Source of the DNA: Victivallales bacterium
Lineage (GTDB): Bacteria; Verrucomicrobiota; Lentisphaeria; Oligosphaerales; Oligosphaeraceae
Assembly (NCBI GenBank): GCA_017554445.1
Contig: JAFZIJ010000186.1
Coordinates: 1 to 64,000, forward strand
Direction: 5' to 3'
DNA: 64,000 nt
The position numbers were made by a program, and so were the translations under genes. This document shows positions 1-7,323 of the stretch, piece by piece (the first letter of the stretch is position 1; each line of letters begins with the position of its first letter). Under the pieces are notes generated by a model. The model ran no database searches, had not been told where the DNA came from, and saw nothing but the letters and a program-made list of their open reading frames with translations.

Positions 1-140
1 CATTAAACATTAAGCATTAAACATTAAGCATTAAACATTAAGCATTAAACATTAAGCATTAAACATTAAGCATTAAACATTAAGCATTAAACATTAAACA
101 TTAAGCATTAAGCATTCAGCATTCAGCATTCAGCATTAAA
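1..140. repeat. Tandem heptamer array (CATTAAA/CATTAAG), 20 units
   Basis: Twenty consecutive 7-bp units fill the interval without a phase slip. All fit CATT(A/C)A(A/G). Only positions 5 and 7 vary, and the AAA and AAG forms alternate strictly over the first twelve units. Three CATTCAG units lie near the right end. The array touches the window edge, so its true length is unknown. It lies just outside the left arm of the inverted repeat around the four-helix-bundle gene. Confidence 0.97.
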
Positions 141-160
141 AAAGGCTGCTCGGAAAAAGC

Positions 161-523
161 TCACACCAAACGCCGCTCAATCTCATGTATAATCCGCGAA
201 AAGATCGCCTCCATGGCGGCCGTATCGCCCTGTATTCCCTGTATCCGTTCATGCGGCAACAATCCACTTTCCTCTATCACGCTTAACCAAACCCGTGTGT
301 CCCGCAGCATCCGACGGCATTGCCGCAACTTCCGCGAGAACGCACGGTCAGAATCCATTTCACAAGCCGCATGATAACGCGGCAACAATCCCATAACCGC
401 CTGCAACAGCCCGGTCGCTACCTCTTGTGCTACCTGCCCAGACGGCATCCGGCCCGACAACGCCACTATTTCAGCCGTGTATCGGACTAGACGCCCATCC
501 AGACTCTCCGCTTCCATGTCCAT
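161..523 (-). CDS. Four-helix-bundle protein (S23 / 23S rRNA IVS-type, Avd fold)
   Basis: This 120-residue, almost entirely helical protein fits the four-helix-bundle family found in 23S rRNA intervening sequences, whose fold is shared by Avd of diversity-generating retroelements. The pattern seen is an N-terminal helix, a helix with VAQEVATGLLQAV, a basic helix with FSRKLRQCRRMLRDTRVWLSV, a short turn GLLP, and a last amphipathic helix ending in IIHEIERRL. Length matches the family (about 110-130). The molecular role of stand-alone members is not established; Avd is a basic pentamer that binds RNA and reverse transcriptase. No reverse transcriptase gene is in the window. An 18-bp inverted repeat encloses the gene and tandem arrays flank it. 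The start could also be the ATG two codons downstream. Confidence 0.75.
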   Translation of the reverse strand: MDMEAESLDGRLVRYTAEIVALSGRMPSGQVAQEVATGLLQAVMGLLPRYHAACEMDSDRAFSRKLRQCRRMLRDTRVWLSVIEESGLLPHERIQGIQGDTAAMEAIFSRIIHEIERRLV

Positions 524-561
524 TCTGTCCTGCGCCTGTTTTGGCTATTGCTTTTCTTCTT

Positions 562-579
562 CTTTTTCCAAGCAGCCTT
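562..579. repeat. Right arm of the 18-bp inverted repeat (left arm 142-159)
   Basis: CTTTTTCCAAGCAGCCTT is the reverse complement of 142-159 apart from one position. It lies 38 bases upstream of the four-helix-bundle start codon. Confidence 0.85.
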
Positions 580-634
580 GTTCTTCTTAATTCTTTATTA
601 GTCATATAAAATCATTCAAAGTCATAGTATTTTA

Positions 635-734
635 TATGATTATTTGTGATTCTATATGATTCCCTATGATTCTTTATTATTTTCTATGACTTTCTATGAC
701 TTTCTATGATTCTCTATGACTTTCCATGCTTTTC
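635..734. repeat. Tandem decamer array (TATGAYTNTC), 10 units
   Basis: Ten 10-bp units in exact phase, for example TATGATTCCC, TATGATTCTT, TATGACTTTC, TATGACTTTC and TATGATTCTC. TATGA is nearly constant; the other positions vary mainly C/T. Read on the minus strand, the array begins one base after the stop codon of the gene at 736-1104. It separates that gene from the inverted-repeat element. Confidence 0.9.
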
Positions 735-735
735 T

Positions 736-1104
736 TTACTTTTTCTCTGTCATTTTTTGGATTTCCTCCTCCATGCCATCATGCTCCGCATAGAGTGCAG
801 CCAACCGCGGTTCCGCGGCAGACAGCAACGAGCGACGCTGGTTCTCCAGTTCCTGCAGCTTGCTTGCCAAAACGTTGTCCGCCGCCGTTGCCGCCTTTTC
901 CAACTTCTTGATTTGACTCTTTTTGTAGAGAAGCTTGCCACGTAGTTTCGCCACGGGAGTCTTCTCCTTCTTCACCTCCTCCTCGACCTTTACAAACGTC
1001 TTTTCATCCTGCGGCGCAGGTTTTTCAGCCTCCTGCGCCATGGCGAGCCAGCCACCACATGACAGTAGCATCGCCAACATGCACCGACACAACAACTTTC
1101 TCAT
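736..1104 (-). CDS. Small exported coiled-coil protein, function unknown
   Basis: A 122-residue protein. It starts with a signal peptide (MRKLLCRCMLAMLLSC..., likely cut after AMA). A Lys/Glu-rich stretch follows, then a long charged helix with heptad character (KKSQIKKLEKAATAADN, SKLQELENQRRSLLS), suggesting a periplasmic coiled coil. I chose the ATG at 1104 because AAAGGAGGA lies just upstream; an in-frame start farther upstream would put Gly/Ala-rich sequence before the signal peptide. It is divergent from ssb across a 334-bp spacer. I do not recognise a family. Confidence 0.7.
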   Translation of the reverse strand: MRKLLCRCMLAMLLSCGGWLAMAQEAEKPAPQDEKTFVKVEEEVKKEKTPVAKLRGKLLYKKSQIKKLEKAATAADNVLASKLQELENQRRSLLSAAEPRLAALYAEHDGMEEEIQKMTEKK

Positions 1105-1438
1105 AATGAGTCCTCCTTTGGCGCCGCCAGCCGAACCTGTGCCGCCCATTTCACACCCGTCTTTCGTCGGAGTCCATCAGGCTCGGCCAGCGGCATTATC
1201 TTTCTGCATTTCATTAAAGGCATAAAAATGGCCTCCAGCGATTGACATAATAAAGATAAACCATTTTTTCATTAATGCAAATATTATTTCTTGCATTTTT
1301 CTTGAAAAATGAATTTTCCAATGTATTTTTCTTGTAAAACGTGACAACTGCCAAAATCAGTCGCCCTTACAGGAAATTTTCGTTTATTATATTATGGTAT
1401 AAACATGGAACACATCTCAAAGCAGGAGCAAACCAATC
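1105..1438. other. Divergent intergenic region upstream of ssb
   Basis: This 334-bp spacer separates two divergent genes. The half near ssb is AT-rich and contains a promoter candidate (1367-1395). TTGACA at 1242-1247 has no convincing -10 at normal spacing on the plus strand. I see no RNA gene or tandem array here. Confidence 0.5.
1367..1395 (+). promoter_or_regulatory. Candidate sigma70-type promoter for ssb
   Basis: TTACAG, 17 bases, then TATTAT, 44 bases ahead of the ssb start codon. It is the best -35/-10 pair in this spacer, judged by eye. Confidence 0.4.
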
Positions 1439-2269
1439 ATGGCGAACCTCAACAAAGTCCTTCTCATGGGTAATCTGACCCGTGAACCACAAAGCAAAGC
1501 CCTCCCGCAAAACGGGACTCCCGTCTGCGATTTGGGAATGGCCGTCAATCGCCGTTACAAAACGCAGTCCGGCGAAGAGCGTGAAGACGTCGTTTACGTT
1601 GATCTGACCGCATACGGTTACCAGGCCGATTTCTGCGTCAAAAACATGACCAAAGGCTCCACCGTCTATGTGGAGGGCCATCTGCGTTACGAGAGCTGGC
1701 AGGATAAGGATACAGGGAAGACCCGTTCAAAGCTACGCGTCATCGTCGACACAATCCTCCATTTGGAGAAACGAACTGCAGAACTTATTGAACCACAGGC
1801 ATATCCGCCCATGGGCTACGGCCAACAGCCGCCCTATTCCGCTCCGGCCTACGGCCAGCCCATGCCGAACTACGGTTATCTGCAGCCGCCGCCCCCCTAT
1901 CCCCCCGCGCAACAGCCATACCAGCCACTGCCACAACAGCCATACCAGCCATTGCCGCAACAACCGCAACAAGTTGCGCAACCGCCTGTTCAACAACAAC
2001 CGCCTGCACAACAACCCGCACAATCAGTGCAGCAGCCGCAAGTTGCTCCCATGCAACAGTCTCCGCAGCAAAAGGCGGCTCCGCAACAGCCTGTCCAACA
2101 GCAACAGCCTGCGCAACAAGCGGCTCCGCAACAGCCTGTCCAGCAGCAACAGCCTGCGCCGCAGCCGCAAGCCGATCCGCCACCAGCGCAACCTCCTCCA
2201 CAGCCCTCTCAGCTCGCGCCGACATCGGCCAAGGCAGATGAAGAAGTTGTTGACGACATGCCGTTCTGA
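1439..2269 (+). CDS. ssb: Single-stranded DNA-binding protein
   Basis: SSB coats single-stranded DNA during replication, recombination and repair and recruits partners through its acidic tip. Residues 1-112 are a typical OB-fold domain (start MANLNKVLLMGNLTREP, then TAYGYQADF and VEGHLRYESW). A low-complexity linker rich in Gln, Pro and Ala (about 120-255) follows, then the conserved tip DDMPF at 272-276. The total of 276 residues is well above the usual 150-180, entirely because of the linker. A likely SD (AGCAGGAGC) precedes the ATG. rsmE follows after 18 bases, so they are probably co-transcribed. Confidence 0.97.
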   Translation: MANLNKVLLMGNLTREPQSKALPQNGTPVCDLGMAVNRRYKTQSGEEREDVVYVDLTAYGYQADFCVKNMTKGSTVYVEGHLRYESWQDKDTGKTRSKLRVIVDTILHLEKRTAELIEPQAYPPMGYGQQPPYSAPAYGQPMPNYGYLQPPPPYPPAQQPYQPLPQQPYQPLPQQPQQVAQPPVQQQPPAQQPAQSVQQPQVAPMQQSPQQKAAPQQPVQQQQPAQQAAPQQPVQQQQPAPQPQADPPPAQPPPQPSQLAPTSAKADEEVVDDMPF

Positions 2270-2287
2270 TTCCATTCATAATTTTCC

Positions 2288-3004
2288 ATGCCAAGCTATT
2301 ACGTTCCAAAGACTTTCACAGTCGGCGAAACCGTTCGCCTCTCGGCGGAAGAAACCGCCCACGCCTTGCGCGTCATGCGTATCGAGCCAGGCGAACGGTT
2401 GACACTTCTCAACGGACAAGGCGGCCGCGCGTCCGCCATCCTTTTGGATGACGGACCGACACGCAAGATCCGCGAAGCCTCCTGCCGCATTGAGTCAACG
2501 GAAATCGTTCCGCGGCCACAACTATCGATCATCCTGTATGTAGCGCCGCCGCGCAACAAAAACATGGACACAGTGCTGAAATCCGCGACAGAGCTTGGTG
2601 TGGCCCGCATCGTTCCCGTCATTTGCCGTTACGCCGTCTCTCGACCGGATGCGTCCGCCATCGAATCATGGTCGCAAACGCTTGTCACCGCCATGAAGCA
2701 ATCAGGCAACCCATGGTTGCCTGAACTGGATGCGCCGCAAGCATTTAGCGAAGCATTAACCTACAGCGACGAAGATGGCTTCTTCGGTGCCGTTCCGCAG
2801 TCGGATGATCTCCAGGCATCCGACTTTCCCTACACGCCAGACCGCCTTTCATTGTGGGTCGGCCCCGAAGGCGGATTTTCACCAGAAGAGGAGCAAGCCC
2901 TTCGAAAGAAAGGGCTTCTGCCTCTGACCATTGGGCCGTGGATTCTGCGCGTCGAAACCGCCGTCACGGCCCTCATCGGTTCCCTGCTCACACAATTCCA
3001 TTGA
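2288..3004 (+). CDS. rsmE: 16S rRNA (uracil-1498-N3)-methyltransferase
   Basis: RsmE uses SAM to methylate N3 of U1498 in helix 44 of 16S rRNA. The 238-residue length is normal. An N-terminal PUA-like part (SAEETAHALRVMRIEPGE) is followed by the SPOUT knot with GPEGGF at 192-197 and ILRVETAVTAL near 219-229, the SAM-binding signature of the family. It lies between ssb and an unassigned protein whose ATG is one base after this stop codon, so it is operonic. Confidence 0.96.
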   Translation: MPSYYVPKTFTVGETVRLSAEETAHALRVMRIEPGERLTLLNGQGGRASAILLDDGPTRKIREASCRIESTEIVPRPQLSIILYVAPPRNKNMDTVLKSATELGVARIVPVICRYAVSRPDASAIESWSQTLVTAMKQSGNPWLPELDAPQAFSEALTYSDEDGFFGAVPQSDDLQASDFPYTPDRLSLWVGPEGGFSPEEEQALRKKGLLPLTIGPWILRVETAVTALIGSLLTQFH

Positions 3005-3005
3005 C

Positions 3006-3791
3006 ATGATTACCTCCGCAATCAAAATCGACGATGAACATTGGGCGGAGTGGCTTGACGCTGTCGCAGCCACTCCGAAAATCCGCCATATCGAATGCGA
3101 CGCCGCACTTTTTTCGTTCTGTCTGGATTTTCTGAAATCGCTGGACAGACATTCCCTATATGGAGCCCATGCGCGGGACATCCTTCCGCCGGAAACGGCC
3201 CGTTTTCTGAATGAAGCGCCCAACGATCAGGCGTTCATCAATTTACGCAAATCCATCATCCATTCCATGCTGTCGGCGGAGAATGCGGGCGTCTCGCATT
3301 TCAGTCTGCAAATGCGGTTGGACGAACCATTTCCCGATGAAGAAAACCGCATCCGCAAAACCGCCGCTTTTCTCCGCAAACTGATTCTTGCGCCGCTAGA
3401 GAAGCCCTTCAAGCTTGATCTTCAAATCCGTTTTCCCTTACAATATCCGCAATCAAAGGAATGGGAACGCGCCATTGATATTTGCAACATGGCGGATTCC
3501 AAACGGATAGGACTCTCTTTACAACTTCATTCCGGCGATTTCGACGACACGCCACCGCCCCCACAGGAGATCGTGGCCGACATTCTGCCGCATCTCCATG
3601 CCGTTGAATTCCATTACGCTCCGCATCTCGGTGAATCTCTCTTTGAAGATGAGCTAGCCGAATGGGCCGACTTGCTGAAAGCCAACAACTTCGATGGTCT
3701 TGTCGTCTTCTGTCCGCATCTCAATCCGGACGAAAACATTCTTCAACATTGCTTGGCACTTCAAGCCTGCGCGGACTTTTTTCTAGAGTAA
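3006..3791 (+). CDS. Conserved-looking protein, possibly TIM-barrel (xylose-isomerase-like) fold
   Basis: A 261-residue soluble protein with no signal peptide or membrane segment. Alternating hydrophobic strands and helices, with stretches such as ENAGVSHFSLQMRLD, FKLDLQIRFP and RIGLSLQLHSGDF, resemble sugar-phosphate isomerase/AP-endonuclease-type TIM barrels. I cannot place a full metal-binding set, so the fold is a suggestion. The start follows the rsmE stop by one base, indicating translational coupling. A decamer array begins at the last base of its stop codon. Confidence 0.6.
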   Translation: MITSAIKIDDEHWAEWLDAVAATPKIRHIECDAALFSFCLDFLKSLDRHSLYGAHARDILPPETARFLNEAPNDQAFINLRKSIIHSMLSAENAGVSHFSLQMRLDEPFPDEENRIRKTAAFLRKLILAPLEKPFKLDLQIRFPLQYPQSKEWERAIDICNMADSKRIGLSLQLHSGDFDDTPPPPQEIVADILPHLHAVEFHYAPHLGESLFEDELAEWADLLKANNFDGLVVFCPHLNPDENILQHCLALQACADFFLE

Positions 3792-3840
3792 TCGCAAGAA
3801 ATCATTGGAAATCGTTGGAATTCTCTAGAAATCTTTGAAA
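3791..3840. repeat. Tandem decamer array (ATCNTTGGAA), 5 units
   Basis: Five in-phase 10-bp units: ATCGCAAGAA, ATCATTGGAA, ATCGTTGGAA, TTCTCTAGAA, ATCTTTGAAA. The first base is the last base of the upstream stop codon. The end units are more divergent than the central ones. Confidence 0.8.
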
Positions 3841-3859
3841 TAACAGTCATATTGATAAC

Positions 3860-4711
3860 ATGACGTTTTTTCAACACTCAAGCCCCGCCGCACGATCCGC
3901 CATGCAGATGCTTTTTTCACTTCCCAAGACTGAAACGCGCAAAACCCTCAGCCAGAAACTGACGATGCGACGCGCCGTCGCCAAATGGTTCTGGGAAAAC
4001 ATGCCGCCAAACGGCATCGGCATTGACGTTTCGACGCGCCCTCTTTCGCTGAAAGTCGATCTAGCCGCTGTCTGGTCCACACCATATCGCGCAACATCCT
4101 CGCGTTCAGGCGTTTTCCAACCGACACAGACGGCTGTCGTCCTCTGCTGCCAGACGCGTGAGGACTGCTGGCCGGAATGTTCGGACGCGGAAGCCATCAT
4201 CCATGAAATCACGGAACTGAAGGCCGAACTCACCAAACAGGAGGCCGAAATCCGTACCGCTGAACCGGAATTGCGCACCACCGACATGCTTTTTGATGAA
4301 TTTGCCTCATGGGACTATTCAAAATCAAAATCCAAGGCCTATCATCAGAATCGTCATCGTCTCGGCAATCTGGAAACCGCCCTCTTCAAAGGCACGCGGC
4401 TTGCGCGACTTGACGCGTCGCAATGCGCAAATCTCCGCTATCTCGCCGTTCCGGAAGGCACGCTCGCGCCCAACGAACTCGTCGAAGACTGGGGCCTTTT
4501 TTCCGTCAATCTCGAAACGGAAACCGCCACGCTTGTCTCCACGCCGAAACAGCAGGAAATCCCTCCCGAAATGCAGTTGCATCTCATCCAGAACATGTTG
4601 TTCGCCAGCGCACGACAGGTCAACGACATGCTCGGCATCAAATTCAACGAAGACGGATCGCTCTATCTTGTCCGTCCGCCGTCTGTCCATCATAAACCAT
4701 TGAACTCCTAA
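3860..4711 (+). CDS. Hypothetical protein, possibly PD-(D/E)XK/MmcB-like with a degenerate active site
   Basis: A 283-residue soluble protein. The N-terminal RRAVAKWFWENMPP and VDLAAVW, the central VVLCCQTREDCWPE, a Lys/Glu-rich helix (IIHEITELKAELTKQEAEI) and a C-terminal LRYLAVPEGTLAPNE...WGLF follow the order of strand and helix motifs in MmcB-like restriction-fold proteins. Those carry an E-x-K motif followed by SR.D. Here the matching segment reads LCCQTRED, so the acidic and lysine residues appear lost. Family and loss of activity are inferred from memory, not from a search. It is the second gene after an array and shares direction with its neighbours. Confidence 0.45.
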   Translation: MTFFQHSSPAARSAMQMLFSLPKTETRKTLSQKLTMRRAVAKWFWENMPPNGIGIDVSTRPLSLKVDLAAVWSTPYRATSSRSGVFQPTQTAVVLCCQTREDCWPECSDAEAIIHEITELKAELTKQEAEIRTAEPELRTTDMLFDEFASWDYSKSKSKAYHQNRHRLGNLETALFKGTRLARLDASQCANLRYLAVPEGTLAPNELVEDWGLFSVNLETETATLVSTPKQQEIPPEMQLHLIQNMLFASARQVNDMLGIKFNEDGSLYLVRPPSVHHKPLNS

Positions 4712-4729
4712 ATCTTATACACAAACACT

Positions 4730-5173
4730 ATGATTATCGACGCACTCTCCAACTGTTCCTCCTACGCCAACGCCCACCCGCGCTTCCAGAAGGCTTTCGC
4801 CTTTTTGATCTCCCAGCCGCTCGCCACGCTCCCGTGCGGACGCTACGACATCGACGGCGATGAAATCTACGCCATGATCCAGGAGCCTTCCCTCCGCCCG
4901 CAGGAAGCCGCGAAGCTTGAAGCGCACCGTAAATACATCGACATTCAGTATGTCATTTCCGGCGATGAAACCATGGGATGGTCCCCCGTCGAAGGCTGCG
5001 GAAAAGCCACGGAATTCGACACGAAAAAGGACTGCGGCTTCTTTTCAGACAATCCGATGGCCTGGTTCCCCGTCCGTCCAGGCTGCTTCGCCCTCTTCTA
5101 TCCGCAGGACGCCCACGCCCCCTGCGTCGGCGAAGGAACCTGCCGCAAGGTCGTCATAAAAGTATTGGCATAA
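4730..5173 (+). CDS. YhcH/YjgK/YiaL family protein (DUF386)
   Basis: At 147 residues this matches the YhcH/YjgK/YiaL cupin-like family in length and motifs: LEAHRKYIDIQYVISGDE, a middle FDTKKDCGFFSD, and a C-terminal FPVRPGCFALFYPQDAHAP ending in VVIKV. Members occur in sialic acid and other sugar catabolic operons and are proposed anomerases or isomerases; the reaction is not firmly known. His and Asp/Glu residues that could bind metal are present. The next gene begins six bases after its stop. Confidence 0.88.
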   Translation: MIIDALSNCSSYANAHPRFQKAFAFLISQPLATLPCGRYDIDGDEIYAMIQEPSLRPQEAAKLEAHRKYIDIQYVISGDETMGWSPVEGCGKATEFDTKKDCGFFSDNPMAWFPVRPGCFALFYPQDAHAPCVGEGTCRKVVIKVLA

Positions 5174-5179
5174 GCCGTT

Positions 5180-6763
5180 TTGTTTGTGAACCACGCCCTG
5201 AAGCTCATCCCGCTGGCCATCGCATTGGCCTTCGTCATCGTCAACGCACGCATCATTTCCGTGCGTCCCATGCACCATGACGAAGCCAACCAGGCCATCC
5301 GTTTCGGCGACCTGCTGGAAGGGCGCGGCTATCGATACGACCCGCAGGGCCACCATGGGCCGACGCTCTATTACGCGACACTTCCGGCCGCATGCCTAGC
5401 GGGAGCGCATGACATCGCGCACTGTACGGAGGCGACCATCCGTTCCGTCCCGCTGGCCGCCACCGCCCTGCTGATTCTGCTCGTCGGCTGCCAAGGCGCC
5501 GTTTTCGGCAATTTGACCGCCATTCTCGCCGCCGCGCTGACAGCTATTTCCGCACCGTTAGTCTTTTACAGTACCTATTATATACAAGAGCCGCTGATGG
5601 TGCTGTTCGTTGCGGCGGCTCTTGCCGCCGCGGCTCGTTGGCAACCGTCGCAGCCGCGTTCCGTCTGGCTACCGCTCGCCGCGTTTTTCATCGGACTGGC
5701 CGCCGCTTCCAAAGAGACATGGCTCATCACCGCCTTCGCCATTTTCTGCGCAGGCATTGCTCTCGTCATTCTCCACCGTCGCGACATCCATTTCTTGCGC
5801 AACAATTTGAAGCGATACATACCGACGTTGTCCGCCGCTATCATCGCTTTTCTTCTGCCCATCGTTGTCCTCTATTCCTCCTTCTTCACGAATTGGAGCG
5901 GGCCGATGGACGCCGTCCGCGGCCTTTTCCAAGGTGCCGCCCAATCGTCGCAGGAGGATTTTGCGCAACCGTGGACCTATTTCATTCAACGGTTGATATG
6001 GCATAAAACCGCTCCCGGCCCAGTTTGGACCGAATGGCCGCTCATTGTCGCCGCTATCGTCGGAACCATCGCCGCCTTTCTGCCGAAAATGACGTTGAAA
6101 AAACGTCTGCCGTTGCAGTTTCTCACCATCTACGCCGTCGTCCAGCTGATCGTCTATTCCGCCATCCCCTATAAGACGCCGTGGTGCATCTTGAACGTAT
6201 GGCAGCCCGTCATCATCCTCTCCGCCGCAGGCTTCGCCATCTTTCTGACAAATGGAAGACTATGGGGCAGAATCATTTGTGCATGTGTATTGATTTCTAT
6301 ATCCGTCCATCAGATTCGCCAATCACAACAAACTTGCGGCCGTTATTGCGCCGATCAACGCAACCCGTATGTCTATTCGCATACGCAACGCGACCTGTTG
6401 AATCTCGTCGCTCGTGTTCGCGAAATCACGTTGGACAAACCAGAAGAAAACAACGTCGTCATCGTCGCAACCTCCTCCCATCAAGACGCTTGGCCATTGC
6501 CATGGTATTTCCGCGACCGTTCGGATGTCGAATACAGGACGGACTGGCCGGACGATTTCACTCCCGCTCCGCTTCCCGTCTTCATCGTCGCCACGCCGGA
6601 TTTGGAAGTCGATCTGAAACTTGACGGCTATGTTTGGGAGACGCACTCCCTCCGCCCGAATTTCTTCTTGTTCCTCGGTGTCCGCCAAGACCGTTGGGAT
6701 GCATGGCTCGCCCGCCGAATGAAAGAAGCATCATCCCCCCCTAAAATTGATGAATCTTTTTGA
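5180..6763 (+). CDS. Agl23-like (TIGR03663) polytopic membrane protein, GT39-type fold
   Basis: A 527-residue protein with about ten hydrophobic segments and an early extracytoplasmic loop containing RPMHHDEANQA and a GHHGPTLYY motif. These resemble the flippase-associated Agl23/TIGR03663 family and related ArnT/PMT-type transferases, in which the acidic residue after the first helix is catalytic. A role in moving a lipid-linked sugar to an acceptor is plausible but untested. The start is unclear: TTG at 5180 or GTG at 5186, neither with a clear SD. The stop codon overlaps the -35 of the rpsT promoter candidate. Confidence 0.75.
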   Translation: MFVNHALKLIPLAIALAFVIVNARIISVRPMHHDEANQAIRFGDLLEGRGYRYDPQGHHGPTLYYATLPAACLAGAHDIAHCTEATIRSVPLAATALLILLVGCQGAVFGNLTAILAAALTAISAPLVFYSTYYIQEPLMVLFVAAALAAAARWQPSQPRSVWLPLAAFFIGLAAASKETWLITAFAIFCAGIALVILHRRDIHFLRNNLKRYIPTLSAAIIAFLLPIVVLYSSFFTNWSGPMDAVRGLFQGAAQSSQEDFAQPWTYFIQRLIWHKTAPGPVWTEWPLIVAAIVGTIAAFLPKMTLKKRLPLQFLTIYAVVQLIVYSAIPYKTPWCILNVWQPVIILSAAGFAIFLTNGRLWGRIICACVLISISVHQIRQSQQTCGRYCADQRNPYVYSHTQRDLLNLVARVREITLDKPEENNVVIVATSSHQDAWPLPWYFRDRSDVEYRTDWPDDFTPAPLPVFIVATPDLEVDLKLDGYVWETHSLRPNFFLFLGVRQDRWDAWLARRMKEASSPPKIDESF

Positions 6764-6789
6764 CTTTTTTCCAATCCGTGCCATATTAT
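6760..6789 (+). promoter_or_regulatory. Candidate rpsT promoter
   Basis: TTGACT, 18 bases, then TATTAT. The -35 overlaps the stop codon of the upstream gene, and the leader to the rpsT ATG is about 70 bases. Confidence 0.45.
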
Positions 6790-6865
6790 AGGTTTTGTCT
6801 ATCCTCTCACCACAGACATAACACATTATAAAATAAATCCACACAAACCCTCAGGAAGCAATCAA

Positions 6866-7159
6866 ATGCCGAACGAAGAAGAAGCAAAACAAGCGAAAAA
6901 GAAGATTCCGTCCGCCCTCAAGAGACACAGGCAGAGCCTGAAACGCCAGATGGTCAACAAGATGCGCAAGTCCCGCGTCAAGAACATCGAAGCGAAATTG
7001 AACGCCCTCATCAAGGAAGGCAACAAGGAAGAAGTGCAGAAATGCCTCTCCAAGTGCTTCTCCGAACTGGACAAGGCTGCCAAGAAAGGCACCATCCACA
7101 TCAACAAGGCCAACAACAAGAAGTCACGCCTCACCGCGCGTGTCGCCAAGATGGCCTGA
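6866..7159 (+). CDS. rpsT: 30S ribosomal protein S20
   Basis: S20 binds 16S rRNA early in assembly of the small subunit. The 97-residue, Lys/Arg-rich, all-helical sequence carries the family pattern: PSALKRHRQSLKRQMVNKM, a central helical hairpin, and GTIHINKANNKKSRLTARV near the C-terminus. An AGGAAG SD precedes the ATG. It has its own promoter candidate and a strong terminator (7217-7250), so it is probably monocistronic. Confidence 0.97.
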   Translation: MPNEEEAKQAKKKIPSALKRHRQSLKRQMVNKMRKSRVKNIEAKLNALIKEGNKEEVQKCLSKCFSELDKAAKKGTIHINKANNKKSRLTARVAKMA

Positions 7160-7216
7160 TCCACTTGATGTGATTCGTTGAAACGCCTCATCTTTTGGAT
7201 ATTCTGGAAAATTCAG

Positions 7217-7250
7217 GGCATCAGGTGGATATTTCCACTTGATGCCTTAA
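7217..7250 (+). terminator. Rho-independent terminator after rpsT
   Basis: GGCATCAGGTGG and CCACTTGATGCC form a 12-bp stem (one G-T pair) around the loop ATATTT, followed by TTAAATTTTG. The tail is only moderately U-rich. Confidence 0.7.
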
Positions 7251-7323
7251 ATTTTGTAGTTTACCTTATATATATAATCATCACAGAGCCCAATCCGCCC
7301 ATCATCCCGCGTCAAGACCATCC

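Larger units (their letters stand above)
142..579 (-). mobile_element. Inverted-repeat-bounded four-helix-bundle element (IVS-like)
   Basis: An 18-bp sequence, AAGGCTGCTCGGAAAAAG at 142-159, recurs in inverted orientation at 562-579 with one mismatch (T for C). The arms enclose the whole four-helix-bundle gene, and the left arm ends two bases from its stop codon. A transcript of the minus strand could fold into a long stem with the gene in the loop. Intervening sequences in 23S rRNA have this architecture and encode the same fold. Here it lies between protein genes rather than in rRNA. That it is mobile is inference. Confidence 0.55.

Noticed and set aside
1-735. Diversity-generating retroelement built on the Avd-fold protein
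   Set aside because: No reverse transcriptase, template repeat or variable target gene is visible, and the variation in the arrays is not adenine-specific. Only the protein fold matches.
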